NCBI GenBank assembly: GCA_013822275.1
Contig: PNKC01000018.1
Span: 1-49,914, forward strand
DNA: 49,914 nt
Source of the DNA: Anaerolinea sp.
GTDB taxonomy: Bacteria > Chloroflexota > Dehalococcoidia > Tepidiformales > Tepidiformaceae
Direction: 5' to 3'
Part shown: positions 41,984 through 49,914 of the stretch, piece after piece
Layout: each line of letters starts with the position of its first letter
Position numbering within the stretch: the first letter of the stretch is position 1
Program-made: the position numbers and the translations under genes
Notes under the pieces: model-generated
Told to the model about the DNA's origin: nothing
The model's database searches: none
The model's input: the letters and a program-made list of their open reading frames with translations, nothing else

Positions 41984-41989
41984 TAGACT
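41984..41989 (+). promoter_or_regulatory. -10-like hexamer before larB
   Basis: TAGACT ends 6 nt before GTG 41996, the same spacing as at 137 and 38471. This supports a leaderless start at 41996 rather than GTG 41990, which abuts the hexamer. Confidence 0.4.
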
Positions 41990-41995
41990 GTGTCT

Positions 41996-42754
41996 GTGGA
42001 GAACGGGGAGATGCGCAAGCTGCTGGAAGGTGTCGCCGCGGGCACCCTCGCGGTCGACGCCGCCGCCCGCCAGCTTGAGACTGCGCCGTTCACGGACCTC
42101 GGGTTCGCCAACGTGGACCACCACCGCGCGATGCGCGACGGCCTGCCAGAGGTGGTGCTGGCCCTGGGCAAGACGCCTGGCCAGGTGGCGGCGATCGCCG
42201 CCGAAGTGTTCGCAGCGGCGGGCCGGGTGCTCGTAACCCGCGTCGAGCCGCCTCACCTGGATGCGCTGCAGGCCGCAATCCCTGGCGTCCAGTGCGACAT
42301 CCACGCGCGACTGGCCTGGCACGACCCGCATCCGCGGCCCAGGGAGGGCAACGTGGCCGTCGTCTCAGCGGGCACGTCCGATATCCCCGTGGCAGAAGAA
42401 GCGGCGCTCACGGCCGAGATGATGGGCGCGAACGTGCACCGCCACTTCGATGTTGGCGTCGCGGGGCTTCACCGCCTCGCCGGCCGGATCGACGGCCTGC
42501 GCGCCGCGAACGCCCTGGTGGTGGTCGCGGGGATGGAAGGGGCGCTGCCGAGCGTCATCGGCGGGCTGGTCGCGAACCCCGTCATCGCCTGCCCGACCTC
42601 GGTCGGCTACGGCGCGTCGTTCGGAGGGCTCGCGGCGCTGCTTGGCATGTTGAACAGCTGTGCGACCGGGGTGACGGTGGTGAACATCGATAACGGCTTC
42701 GGCGCCGGTTTCATGGCTGCGACGATTAACCGGTTGGCCGTCGCCCCCCGATGA
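41996..42754 (+). CDS. larB: Nickel-pincer cofactor biosynthesis protein LarB
   Basis: 252 residues. LarB carboxylates and hydrolyses nicotinic acid adenine dinucleotide to start synthesis of the nickel-pincer nucleotide cofactor used by lactate racemase LarA and related enzymes. N-terminal MRKLLEGVAAGTLAVDAAAR, then DLGFANVDHHRAMRDGLPEVVL; the C-terminal PurE-like AIR-carboxylase domain has VVSAGTSDIPVAEEAALTAE and SVGYGASFGGLAAL. ATG 42011 with GGGGAG upstream and GTG 41990 are alternatives. It overlaps larC by ATGA. Confidence 0.95.
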   Translation: MENGEMRKLLEGVAAGTLAVDAAARQLETAPFTDLGFANVDHHRAMRDGLPEVVLALGKTPGQVAAIAAEVFAAAGRVLVTRVEPPHLDALQAAIPGVQCDIHARLAWHDPHPRPREGNVAVVSAGTSDIPVAEEAALTAEMMGANVHRHFDVGVAGLHRLAGRIDGLRAANALVVVAGMEGALPSVIGGLVANPVIACPTSVGYGASFGGLAALLGMLNSCATGVTVVNIDNGFGAGFMAATINRLAVAPR

Positions 42755-43926
42755 CAAGCCTCGTCTTCGATTGCTTCTCCGGGATCGCCGGGGACATGAC
42801 GATAGCCGCGCTGGTTGATGCGGGGGCGCCGCTGGAGGATCTGGTTGCTGGATTAGCTGGCCTGGGCCTGCCGCCTTTCACGCTGGCAGCCGAACGAGTT
42901 GTGCGCGGTGGAATCGAGGCTTCCTATCTGCGCGTCGCGGTCGAGCATGAACGCACGTATCAGCCGGACGAGATGCGAGCGGTGGTGTGCGGCGGCAGCC
43001 TTCCCGCGCGAGTGGAGGCGCGTGCCCTGGCGGCGATCGGCTGGCTGGAGAAAGGCGAAGCCCTCGCCCACAACACGGATCGGCCGCACCTGCACGAAGC
43101 CGGCGGCGTGGACGCGCTGATCGACATCGTCGGGTCGATGCTCGCGCTGGAGGCCCTCGGCGTGGAGGATGCCGCCTGCCCCGTGGTGACCGTTGGCTCG
43201 GGGACCATCGCCCGCACGGAGCACGGACCGATACCGGCCGCGCCAGGCCCCGCGGCGGCCCACATCCTCCAGCAGGCCGGGTTCGCCGTACGCTTTGTCG
43301 AATCGGCCCACGAACTGGTGACACCGACGGGCGCGGCGATTCTCGCCGCGGTCGCCCGCCCCGGGGCGGCGACCATCACCATCACCGGCCAGGGAACCGG
43401 CGCGGGCGCGTTCGACCCGCCAAACCGGCCCAACGCCCTTCGCGTCTTCCTCGGGACGCAGCCAGCCGCGGCTGGCCTGATCACGCGCGAACTGGTGGAG
43501 CTGGCCGCGAACATCGACGACATGCCGCCATCGCTGCTCGCCCACGCCCGCGACCGGATGATGGAAGAGGGCGCGCTGGACGCCTGGCTGGAGCCAATTG
43601 GGATGAAGAAGGGCCGCGCGGCGTCCAAGCTCTGTGTGCTCGTCCCGACGGAAGAAGAGGGGCGGTTCGCCGCGCTGTTTCTGCGCGAGACCACGACGCT
43701 CGGCGTGCGCGTAACTGCCGCGCGCCGCCACGAAGCGCCACGCCGCTTTGAGACGTTCAACAGTTCGCTCGGGCCGGTGCGGGTGAAAGTCGCGACCGTT
43801 CCCGGCGGGGAGCGGAGGACGTTGGAGTTCGAGGACGTCAAGGCGATCGCTGCCGCGCAAGGGCTGCCCGCCATCGAAGTGCAGCGGATGTTGGAAGCGG
43901 AACTTGAACAGCGGATACGCCCCTGA
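42751..43926 (+). CDS. larC: Nickel-pincer cofactor biosynthesis protein LarC
   Basis: 391 residues. LarC is the nickel insertase (cyclometallase) that places Ni into the pincer nucleotide. SLVFDCFSGIAGDMTIAALVDAG is the family N-terminus, HLHEAGGVDALIDIVG the central metal-binding region with His and Asp, and ELAANIDDMPPSLLAHARD the C-terminal domain start. Here it is a single uninterrupted frame, unlike lactobacilli, where a programmed frameshift joins larC1 and larC2. larE and larA are not in the window. Probably one transcript with larB. Confidence 0.97.
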   Translation: MTSLVFDCFSGIAGDMTIAALVDAGAPLEDLVAGLAGLGLPPFTLAAERVVRGGIEASYLRVAVEHERTYQPDEMRAVVCGGSLPARVEARALAAIGWLEKGEALAHNTDRPHLHEAGGVDALIDIVGSMLALEALGVEDAACPVVTVGSGTIARTEHGPIPAAPGPAAAHILQQAGFAVRFVESAHELVTPTGAAILAAVARPGAATITITGQGTGAGAFDPPNRPNALRVFLGTQPAAAGLITRELVELAANIDDMPPSLLAHARDRMMEEGALDAWLEPIGMKKGRAASKLCVLVPTEEEGRFAALFLRETTTLGVRVTAARRHEAPRRFETFNSSLGPVRVKVATVPGGERRTLEFEDVKAIAAAQGLPAIEVQRMLEAELEQRIRP

Positions 43927-43946
43927 GCCGCGCCGCCGGAAAGCAT

Positions 43947-43981
43947 GGCCGTTGGGGCCAGCCGAACCGGCCCCAACGGCC
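43947..43981 (+). terminator. Terminator after larC
   Basis: GGCCGTTGGGGCC (43947-43959) pairs with GGCCCCAACGGCC (43969-43981), a perfect 13-bp stem with a 9-nt loop, 20 bp past the larC stop. No U-tract. Confidence 0.7.
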
Positions 43982-44049
43982 CCGGAACCCGCCGCGGGAG
44001 AAGCGTACTGTCCTGCTCAGAGAACGCCACGGGAAGGGAGATGGACACC

Positions 44050-44103
44050 ATGAACGCAATCAAGCTTCACGTGCTCTACGGAGTCTGGGAGGTCGACAGG
44101 TAA
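44050..44103 (+). other. Micro-ORF, possibly the head of a broken small gene
   Basis: GGGAAGGGAG at 44031-44040 precedes an ATG at 44050 (or 44041) encoding MNAIKLHVLYGVWEVDR and then TAA at 44101-44103. In the same frame an open stretch follows (VTGSSDNGQRIQYV, then EATAKEDARTFGTRVAEGE), which looks protein-like and resembles DUF2188-style small proteins only loosely. Either a short peptide or a small gene with a nonsense mutation. Confidence 0.3.
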
Positions 44104-44269
44104 CGCGTGACCGGCAGCAGCGACAACGGCCAGCGGATTCAATATGTAACAACCACCGCCGGGACAACACAGACCAGCATGACTGGCGCCCCGGTGGCCT
44201 CCTCCGAGGCAACGGCCAAAGAAGACGCGAGGACGTTCGGCACAAGAGTTGCTGAAGGCGAAAGAAACG

Positions 44270-44292
44270 GGCCCCGGCCTAAAGCCGGGGCC
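44270..44292 (-). terminator. Terminator of the alpha/beta hydrolase gene
   Basis: GGCCCCGGC (44270-44278) pairs with GCCGGGGCC (44284-44292). On the minus strand it is followed by a T-rich CGTTTCTTTC, making a good intrinsic terminator for the gene ending at 44312. Confidence 0.8.
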
Positions 44293-44311
44293 TGTTCGCG
44301 TGGCGCGGTGA

Positions 44312-45076
44312 CTACGAAACCGGCGAAGCCTTCGCCAGGAACTCCACCACCGCTGCGCTGTAGACCGGGGTCACCGCGGTCGTGTGGTCGCCAGGCACCT
44401 TCACATACGTGCAGCCGGGTATCGCCGCCGCCAGCCTGTCCGCCGACACGATCAACGTGTCGGCTTCGCCGACGATGACCATGACAGGGTTCTGGATCGC
44501 CCGGAGCCTGCCGGGGTCGGCCCCTTCGCGCCCGGAGCGCATGACCGCCGCGAGGGCAAGCAGGTCGGCGCCGGTGGACTTCGCGAAGACGCGGAAACCC
44601 TTCGCCGTCGCGTCGGTGATCTCTCCGCTGTCCTTCGCTTCGAGGGCCTCGGCGATGGCGTTGCTGCCTTCGCGCGGCCGTCCCCCGCTGAGGAGGGCGT
44701 CGCCCATCCCGCCGAAGATCACCGCCCGGAAGCGCTCCGGGTAACGGGTGACCAACTGAGCGCTGATCCCGGCGCCCATGGAGTAACCCATCAGGTCCGC
44801 TTTCGTGATGCCGAGCTGGTCCATGAGGTTGAGGACGTCGTCAGCCATCTTCGTGCCGCCGTAGGCCGCCGGGTCGTGCGGGGTTGAGCTGCGGCCGTGG
44901 CCGCGGCAATCCAGCGCCGTGACGCGGCGCCCGCTGGCGACAAGCGCATCAACGACGCCCGGACCGCGCCAGTTCCCCTGCAGGCTGCTGGCGAAGCCGT
45001 GGACGAGGACGATGTCTGGCCCCACGCCCTCCTGGATGAAGTTGATAGTGACGCCGTTGGATTCGAACGTGGGCAA
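44312..45076 (-). CDS. Alpha/beta hydrolase
   Basis: 254 residues from a TTG start with GGAGGGG upstream. IVLVHGFASSLQGNWRG gives the oxyanion HG motif, DLMGYSMGAGISAQL the nucleophile Ser, VIVGEADTLI the acid and VPGDHTTAV the catalytic His. ALDCRGHGRSSTPHD is a typical loop. An esterase, lactonase or C-C hydrolase with unknown substrate. The open frame continues upstream to 45172, but that leader has no family similarity and overlaps the 3' end of the next minus-strand gene. Confidence 0.92.
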   Translation of the reverse strand: MPTFESNGVTINFIQEGVGPDIVLVHGFASSLQGNWRGPGVVDALVASGRRVTALDCRGHGRSSTPHDPAAYGGTKMADDVLNLMDQLGITKADLMGYSMGAGISAQLVTRYPERFRAVIFGGMGDALLSGGRPREGSNAIAEALEAKDSGEITDATAKGFRVFAKSTGADLLALAAVMRSGREGADPGRLRAIQNPVMVIVGEADTLIVSADRLAAAIPGCTYVKVPGDHTTAVTPVYSAAVVEFLAKASPVS

Positions 45077-45119
45077 GGCGAGCCCCTCCGCGCAGGTTTC
45101 AAGTGGCCGGATTATGCGC

Positions 45120-45635
45120 CTACGGCAGGGCGAGGTCGAAACGGTAAGCCAGCCCGGATTGCCCGACCGCAACCTCGAAGCTCGTATGCACGCCGCTGAC
45201 GAGGATGCCCATCATCGACCCGACTTCGTTGATGCAGCGGGGCTCCTGCCCGCCGCCACCGGCGGCCCAGTCGATGCGGAACCCTCCCGCCGCCAGCGTG
45301 TAGGCGGAAGGGCCGGGCAAGCCGTCAAACGTCAGTGTGATGAGCGTGTTCGCGGGCGCTGGCTCGCCGCCGATCGTGAACAGGCCGAAGATCGTGTTCG
45401 CCGGAAAGGGAGGGCCGTTTGGCGTCGGGCCGCAGTAACCCGGGCCGGGTGGTGGAGGGACGGGCCGCGCTGGCCCTGGTGTTGGCTCCGGGGTTGGCAG
45501 GTCTTCGCGCGCCACCAGCGGGAGGAACGCGCGGTTTGTCAGCTCCGGCGGCTGCTGGGCCGCTCCCGAGGCCGCGAAGAGCATGGCTCCGAGCCCGAAG
45601 AGGGCAACCACGGCTATGAGGCGGCGGCGTTGCAT
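45120..45635 (-). CDS. Secreted hypothetical protein with Chloroflexota-type FLPLV motif
   Basis: 171 residues. Signal peptide RRRLIAVVALFGLGAMLFAASGAAQ, then NRAFLPLVAREDLPTPEPTPGPARPV: an 'FLPLV' motif followed by a Pro/Thr linker, a design I associate with surface proteins of Chloroflexota. The C-terminal domain of about 110 residues is beta-rich (ANTLITLTFDGLPGPSAYTLAAGGFRIDW) with two Cys. No known domain. ATG 45635 is the signal-peptide start. Confidence 0.75.
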   Translation of the reverse strand: MQRRRLIAVVALFGLGAMLFAASGAAQQPPELTNRAFLPLVAREDLPTPEPTPGPARPVPPPPGPGYCGPTPNGPPFPANTIFGLFTIGGEPAPANTLITLTFDGLPGPSAYTLAAGGFRIDWAAGGGGQEPRCINEVGSMMGILVSGVHTSFEVAVGQSGLAYRFDLALP

Positions 45636-45680
45636 CGCTCCATGCTCACCCGCCGGGGGTCGCGAGGGCAAACGCCAGGG

Positions 45681-46847
45681 TTAGCGTTCGCTGACCGGCG
45701 GGCTATTCCCGGGCGCGTTGCGGCGGCAGACCGCGGCCACGCCAAGCATCGCCACGCAGATCAGCGCGGTCAATGCGATCCCCCGCGATGGCCCGGCCGC
45801 AACCAGCACGCGCCCCTGGAACCAGGGGAAAACGATGCCGCCCGCGTTGCCGATCGTAACCATGGTCGCCGGGGCGCCCGCCGCGGACCCCTGGCTCGCG
45901 ATCGTGATCGCGGCTGGCCAGATAGGCCCGAAGAAGAGTCCCGTGCCGAACTCCGCCGCCGCTCCGATTGCCAGCGAGCCGTCCGCCAGGGCGAGCGCGG
46001 CGCTTGTGACCAGGGCCCCCGCGATAGAGGCGAGCAGCACGGTAAGCGGCCCAACCCCCCGCGCAAACAGGATACCGCTCGCCACGCGGCCCAGGGCGAG
46101 CGCCCCCCAGTAGCCGGATGCGACCGCCGCCCCCGCCATCACGCCCGCGCCGAATGCTTCCGTCGAGTACGACGAGACCCACGACCCGAGCCCAATCTCC
46201 GCCCCGACGTAGAGGAACAGCACTGCGCCCATCACCCAGATCGCCCGGTTGGCGCGGCCCCCGGTCGTCGCTTCGTGGTGAGGTGGCGGATGAGTGCGCG
46301 GTGCGCTCAACAAGACCGACGCAGCGGCGAGAGCGAGGATCGCCACCCCGCCATAGACCGCCGTAAGGCTCTCCCAGCGGCTCAGCACAAACCCCGCCCA
46401 GAGTGGCCCCAACACCGCGCCCACCGCGAACCAGAGGTTCAGACGGTTGATCGAATGGGGCACGTCCTTCGCGGTCGTGGCAATGGCCGAGTGGGCGGCA
46501 GCGACGAGGAAGCCGTCGCCGAAGCCGAGGAGGGTGACCGAGGCCAGGGCGACCGGCCAGGACCCGGCGGTCGCCAATCCGGCAACCCCCGCCGCCGCGA
46601 GCACGAGGCCCTCGGCGGCGAAAGGCCGCGCCTCCAGCCGGTGGAGCCAGAGTGCCATCGCCCCGGACGCTGTGATCGAACCCACGAACAGCACCGTGAG
46701 CAGCAGCCCAGCCTGGTCAAGCGAGACGCCGTGTTCCTTTGCCAGGAAGGGCAGCGCCGGGCCGAACGAGGTCGCCCAGATGCCGACGCAGAACAGGCCC
46801 GCGAACGAACCCCAGTGCAGCCGGGCCGTACCCGCGGCGTCAGTCAA
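45681..46847 (-). CDS. MFS transporter
   Basis: 388 residues with about 12 membrane helices. LHWGSFAGLFCVGIWATSFGPALPFLAKEHGVS and DQAGLLLTVLFVGSITASGAMALWLHRL give helices 1-2 with a modified loop. NRLNLWFAVGAVLGPLWAGFVLSRW is a fucose/YfkF-like feature. The substrate is unknown. Its start overlaps the end of the beta-lactamase-like gene by 8 bp, so the two are co-transcribed. Confidence 0.85.
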   Translation of the reverse strand: MTDAAGTARLHWGSFAGLFCVGIWATSFGPALPFLAKEHGVSLDQAGLLLTVLFVGSITASGAMALWLHRLEARPFAAEGLVLAAAGVAGLATAGSWPVALASVTLLGFGDGFLVAAAHSAIATTAKDVPHSINRLNLWFAVGAVLGPLWAGFVLSRWESLTAVYGGVAILALAAASVLLSAPRTHPPPHHEATTGGRANRAIWVMGAVLFLYVGAEIGLGSWVSSYSTEAFGAGVMAGAAVASGYWGALALGRVASGILFARGVGPLTVLLASIAGALVTSAALALADGSLAIGAAAEFGTGLFFGPIWPAAITIASQGSAAGAPATMVTIGNAGGIVFPWFQGRVLVAAGPSRGIALTALICVAMLGVAAVCRRNAPGNSPPVSER

Positions 46848-48204
46848 CGCGCCGCGCGATGCGCCCGTCCCAGCGCATCCATTCGATGGCGCCGCTGCTG
46901 TCGCGCAGGAACTCGGCCCGCTCGCCTCGCCGCGAGCCCGTCACCACCGCCGTGGTGTCAGTCCCGGTGAAGACGAGCTCCGCCGGTTCCGATGGCAGCG
47001 GCCTGTGCTGGCGCTCGGAGAACTGGCGCTCCGGACTGGCGTCGATCACCACGAGTTTGCCGTTGCGAGGGGTCACTTCCAGCCGCGCGAGAACCGCCTG
47101 GTAGACACCCGCGTACTCTCGGACGTCTGGCTGGTTGAGAGCAGCCGTGATCGGGGCCGGTTGCCAGCCAAGGAAGTGGCGCTTGCACGCGTCCGCCACC
47201 GTCTGGCGCACCTCGCGTCCACTGTCACTGTTCGTCAGGACGGTGACTGCGAAGCCGCGGCCGGGCATCAGTTCGAACGCGGAGAGGTGGCCGTTCGTAG
47301 CGCCACCGTGCTTCACAATGCGGTCCTCGCCATCGCCGTCCAGCATCCAGGAGATCCCGATGGTGTCGCACATGCTGCCGGCAGAGGCGTGGGTCGTCTG
47401 CATAAGGGCGGTTGTGCCGGGCTTGAGGATCTGGGCTCCGCCGGGCGTGATGCCGCCGTCCACGTGCATGCGGGCATAGGCGATCTGATCGATGACGTTC
47501 GAGATCACGCCGCCGCCCGGTGCGATGCTGCGTGGCGTATTCCAGGGCCGCGCAACCCGTGGGCCTTTCGCCCTGCGGATATGCCCGGCGGCGACCGAAT
47601 GGACGATCGCGTCCTCGGCGAAGTAGGTCGAGTGGTCCATCCCCAGGGGCGCCAAGATGCGCTCGCGGATGACCGCTTCGAAGGGAATCCCTCGTAGCGT
47701 GGCGACCACGTGGCCGAGCACGTAGAAGCCGGCGTTGCTGTAGCTGAAGGTTGTCCCGGCGGGCACAAGTTGGCGCGAATTGGCCATCTTCGCGACGATC
47801 CTCCCGAGGGCGTCGTCGCCGCGGCCGGTGTCTTTGAAGTAGTCTCCCACGAACCCGCCGTAGTGGGTGGCCAGGTGGCGCAGTGTGAGCCGGGCGGCGT
47901 CCTCTTCGGATCGCACCCGGAAGCCGGGCAGGTAGTCGCGGATCTTCGCGGAGAGGTCTATTCGCCCCTCGTCCGCAAGCTGCATGAGCGCGGTTGCCGT
48001 GAAGGTCTTGGAGGTCGACCCAATCTGGAAGAGCGTTTCCGGTCCAACGGGCGATGGGTGGTCAACATTCGTGACGCCGTAGCCGCCGGCGTAGACGCGG
48101 CCTTCGTGAAGGACCCCGACGGCGACGCCCGGCACTTCCAGCCGCGCCATTTCGTCCCGCGCGAAGACGGCAATCTCGTCCGGGAGCGGCAGCCAGTCAG
48201 TCAT
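46840..48204 (-). CDS. Serine hydrolase of the beta-lactamase/class C family
   Basis: 454 residues. The SxxK motif is Ser63-x-x-Lys66 in QIGSTSKTFTATALMQL, the YxN motif is in FSYSNAGFYVLG, and KHGGATNG corresponds to the HxG/KTG motif. The C-terminal extension (VREYAGVYQAVLARLEV) is a lipocalin-like domain seen in many such esterases/D-amino acid peptidases. No signal peptide, so it is probably cytoplasmic and an esterase rather than a beta-lactamase. It shares an operon with the downstream MFS gene. Confidence 0.92.
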   Translation of the reverse strand: MTDWLPLPDEIAVFARDEMARLEVPGVAVGVLHEGRVYAGGYGVTNVDHPSPVGPETLFQIGSTSKTFTATALMQLADEGRIDLSAKIRDYLPGFRVRSEEDAARLTLRHLATHYGGFVGDYFKDTGRGDDALGRIVAKMANSRQLVPAGTTFSYSNAGFYVLGHVVATLRGIPFEAVIRERILAPLGMDHSTYFAEDAIVHSVAAGHIRRAKGPRVARPWNTPRSIAPGGGVISNVIDQIAYARMHVDGGITPGGAQILKPGTTALMQTTHASAGSMCDTIGISWMLDGDGEDRIVKHGGATNGHLSAFELMPGRGFAVTVLTNSDSGREVRQTVADACKRHFLGWQPAPITAALNQPDVREYAGVYQAVLARLEVTPRNGKLVVIDASPERQFSERQHRPLPSEPAELVFTGTDTTAVVTGSRRGERAEFLRDSSGAIEWMRWDGRIARRVD

Positions 48205-48234
48205 GGGCCGGAGTCTACGCCAACGGCGCCCGCG

Positions 48235-49053
48235 TCAGAACCGGGGTGGGCGCTTTTCGACGAGGGCCCGCACGCCCTCCCGGTACTCCGGCTCGGTCAT
48301 CATCCGGTTGAGCAGGTCCTCGGAATCGCGGACGGCGGAGGCCGCGTCCTGGTGCAGGTCGCGATAAATCTGCCGCTTCGTCTCTTTGATGGACGACGGC
48401 GAGACCTGGGTCGCAAGCATCCCGGCGTAGCCGCGGGCGTGGTCCAGCATCTCTTCCACGGTTTCGAAACAGCCGTTGAGCAGCCCCATCCGCTGCGCTT
48501 CCTCCGCCAGCACGACGCGGCTGGAGAGCAGCATGTCGTTCGCGTGGGTGACGCCGATAAGCCTGGGGAGCAGCCAGGAAAGGCCGTATTCCGCCGGCAG
48601 GCCGAGCTTGCCGTGGGCGGTGGTGAGCTTCGCCCCGGCCACCGCGAAACGGAGGTCGGCGAAACAGGCGAGCACCAGGCCAACGCCAGCCGCCGGGCCG
48701 TTGATCGCGGCGATGACCGGCTTTGTCAGGCCGAAATGGTAGGCGAAATTGGCGTCGAACTCCGGCTGCGCACCAAACCCGGGCATCGCCAGTTCGGCGG
48801 CGTTGGTACCCGGGTCGTACCCGCCCTTTTCGATGTGGCCCTCGAGCGCCGCTGCATCGGCGCCCGCGCAGAACGCCCGCCCGGCGCCCGTGACGATGAT
48901 CACGCGCACGTCCGAGTCGGCCTCCGCCTGGGCGAGGCACCAGCGGTACTCCGTGTGCATCCGGCCGGTCCAGGCGTTCATCCGGTGGGGCCGGTTCAGG
49001 GTGATCGTCGCTATCCGCTCAGCGGACGCGTACGTTACGGCCTTCAGCTGCAT
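48235..49053 (-). CDS. Enoyl-CoA hydratase/isomerase family protein
   Basis: 272 residues of the crotonase fold. ERIATITLNRPHRMNAWTGRM leads to the oxyanion-hole loops GAGRAFCAGADAAAL and AINGPAAGVGLVLACFADLRFA, then KLGLPAEYGLSWLLPRLIG. The Glu typical of the first catalytic position in hydratases is replaced in this region by other residues, so the reaction (hydration, isomerisation or hydrolysis) is uncertain. The frame is open to 49239, but that leader is atypical and ATG 49053 (MQLKAVTY) is the family start. Possibly in one transcript with the beta-lactamase-like gene 30 bp downstream. Confidence 0.93.
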   Translation of the reverse strand: MQLKAVTYASAERIATITLNRPHRMNAWTGRMHTEYRWCLAQAEADSDVRVIIVTGAGRAFCAGADAAALEGHIEKGGYDPGTNAAELAMPGFGAQPEFDANFAYHFGLTKPVIAAINGPAAGVGLVLACFADLRFAVAGAKLTTAHGKLGLPAEYGLSWLLPRLIGVTHANDMLLSSRVVLAEEAQRMGLLNGCFETVEEMLDHARGYAGMLATQVSPSSIKETKRQIYRDLHQDAASAVRDSEDLLNRMMTEPEYREGVRALVEKRPPRF

Positions 49054-49259
49054 GACGTCATTGTCCCAGTTCGGCGCGAGTGGGCATATCCCGGGGGGTC
49101 TATCGGCCCGGTCAATTGTGCGCATCAACATTGCGTATATCAGGCCGGAACTGGCCTGGCGGTGTGGAAAACCCTCATCTACCGACGGGTAAACGGTGGC
49201 GATACTCGACATGCCACTGCAATGGGGGCTTTGAGCCAATTTCGGTGGAGTTAGACGTG

Positions 49260-49914
49260 ATGCGTTCGTTCAACAATCTCGGTATTCGCGCCAAGTTACT
49301 CGGCGGCTTTGCCGCCGTGCTAGTCCTAACCGGCGGTGTTGCCCTGTTCGGAATACGGGGAATCAACGCCGGCGAGCAGCGCGCAACGACCATGTACGAA
49401 CAGAACGTTCTGGGGACGCACTGGGCCAACCAGGCATTGGTCTGGATGGTCGCGAGTGGCCGCGAACAACAGACTGCGATCTTGAACGCGGGCAACCCTG
49501 AAAAACTGACGGGAGCGATCAAGCAGAGCCGGGAGGAGATGGCCGCAGCGCAGACGGCGAACAAAGAGTACCACGCCACCTTGGTCAGCGAAGGCGATGA
49601 GCAGCAGTGGGCTGCTGCCGAGGCGCAGATCGAGGGCGTAATCGCCGACCGCGAGGCGCTCCTCAAGAAGCTTGAGGCCGGGGACGTGGAGGGAGCGAAA
49701 GCGGCCGGGGCGGCGCTGGCGCCGAAAATCGCCGAAATGAACAAGACAGTCAACTCGGCTATCGACGACAACCTCAAGCAGAGCAAGGAGATCGCCGCTG
49801 CGTCGACCAATGCGGCTCGGTCCGACCGGAATACCCTCCTGGCCATGACGGCCGCTTCGGCCCTGCTGGGCCTTGGCGCGGGCTACTTTATCGCAAGGCA
49901 GATCAAGGGCGGTG
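49260..49914 (+). CDS. Methyl-accepting chemotaxis protein, N-terminal part (truncated by window)
   Basis: 218 complete codons, open at the right edge. MRSFNNLGIRAKLLGGFAAV and the following hydrophobic LTGGVALFGI form membrane helix 1. A four-helix-bundle ligand domain spans about 35-185 (DREALLKKLEAGDVEGAKAA, then NKTVNSAIDDNLKQSKEIAA), followed by helix 2 (TLLAMTAASALLGLGAGYFIA) and ARQIKGG, the HAMP entry. The signalling domain lies outside the window. It detects small molecules or redox cues and controls CheA. Confidence 0.88.
   Translation, partial: MRSFNNLGIRAKLLGGFAAVLVLTGGVALFGIRGINAGEQRATTMYEQNVLGTHWANQALVWMVASGREQQTAILNAGNPEKLTGAIKQSREEMAAAQTANKEYHATLVSEGDEQQWAAAEAQIEGVIADREALLKKLEAGDVEGAKAAGAALAPKIAEMNKTVNSAIDDNLKQSKEIAAASTNAARSDRNTLLAMTAASALLGLGAGYFIARQIKGG

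Larger units (their letters stand above)
43927..44311 (+). other. Spacer with terminator, micro-ORF and degenerate frame
   Basis: About 385 bp between larC and the alpha/beta hydrolase. It holds two terminators (43947-43981 and 44270-44292) and a short frame at 44050 with a good ribosome binding site. Nothing else was recognised. Confidence 0.5.

Noticed and set aside
28128-44103. Stop codons in broken genes as selenocysteine codons
   Set aside because: The interrupting codons are TAG or TAA, not TGA, so tRNA-Sec cannot explain them.
44919-46970. Long plus-strand frame opposite the hydrolase, secreted-protein and MFS genes
   Set aside because: Arg/Gln/Pro-rich shadow translation; the minus-strand genes have clear motifs, signal peptide and membrane helices.
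47710-49254. Long plus-strand frame opposite the beta-lactamase-like and enoyl-CoA hydratase genes
   Set aside because: Antisense shadow with no domain; both minus-strand genes have intact active-site motifs.

Overview
The window is a strongly G+C-rich bacterial chromosome segment, densely packed with genes on both strands. Gene content points to an environmental Chloroflexota-like bacterium, perhaps related to Dehalococcoidia/Tepidiformales. It has many luciferase-like flavin oxidoreductases, CoA thioesterases and SnoaL-type proteins, small zinc-ribbon proteins, and a secreted protein with the 'FLPLV' motif I associate with Chloroflexota. This placement is inference; there is no rRNA or phylogenetic marker analysis behind it.

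Layout. 1-5940: the tail of an upstream gene, a PaaI-type thioesterase, an LLM-class flavin oxidoreductase, MscL with a C-terminal zinc ribbon, a lower-G+C putative metalloprotease with an N-terminus resembling contractile-injection-system cargo, an MFS exporter and a small Cys-containing protein. 5941-10448: a peptide ABC importer (lipoprotein plus two permeases, no ATPase) and a SnoaL-like protein. 10672-15154: MFS transporter, second LLM oxidoreductase, FlK-like thioesterase, a frameshifted REP-associated (RAYT) transposase between 34-bp inverted repeats, and a PNPOx-like protein. 15315-19422: an SPFH/stomatin protein, a secreted seven-repeat protein ending in poly-Asp, and a NarL-type two-component system. 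The poly-Asp gene and the kinase gene share a 40-bp upstream element. 19641-27154: wax ester synthase/DGAT, a dienelactone hydrolase split by a frameshift, CTP synthase, an SGNH hydrolase, and a TasA-like/SipW-like/secreted-protein operon. 27184-32557: BON protein, a broken DUF5661 gene, zinc-ribbon protein, OmpR-type two-component system, and a divergent operon with an Asp-rich protein and a ferric-reductase-like membrane protein. 32627-36510: YpfJ-like metallopeptidase, NhaA, a selenocysteine tRNA between dispersed repeats, vapB with a vapC carrying an in-frame stop, and two small genes. 36690-49914: DEAD-box helicase, Uma2 nuclease, MBL hydrolase, CorA, V8-like protease, larB-larC, alpha/beta hydrolase, secreted protein, MFS transporter, serine beta-lactamase-like hydrolase, enoyl-CoA hydratase and the start of a chemotaxis receptor.

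Themes. (1) Two separate two-component systems each lie beside a gene for an exported Asp-rich acidic protein; one pair shares a fixed-spacing promoter/operator-like element. (2) Intergenic regions carry several repeat families: inverted GAACCACC(A/G)AG elements, GGGTAGGTTCC repeats that supply stop codons, RAYT-flanking inverted repeats and four different period-7 tandem arrays. (3) Several small accessory genes are broken by one lesion each (two one-base losses in G runs, two or three in-frame stops). These may be real decay or, for the G-run cases, assembly error. (4) A tRNA-Sec gene implies selenoprotein synthesis, although no selenoprotein was recognised here. (5) Several genes have a -10-like hexamer 6 to 8 nt before the start codon, suggesting leaderless transcripts.
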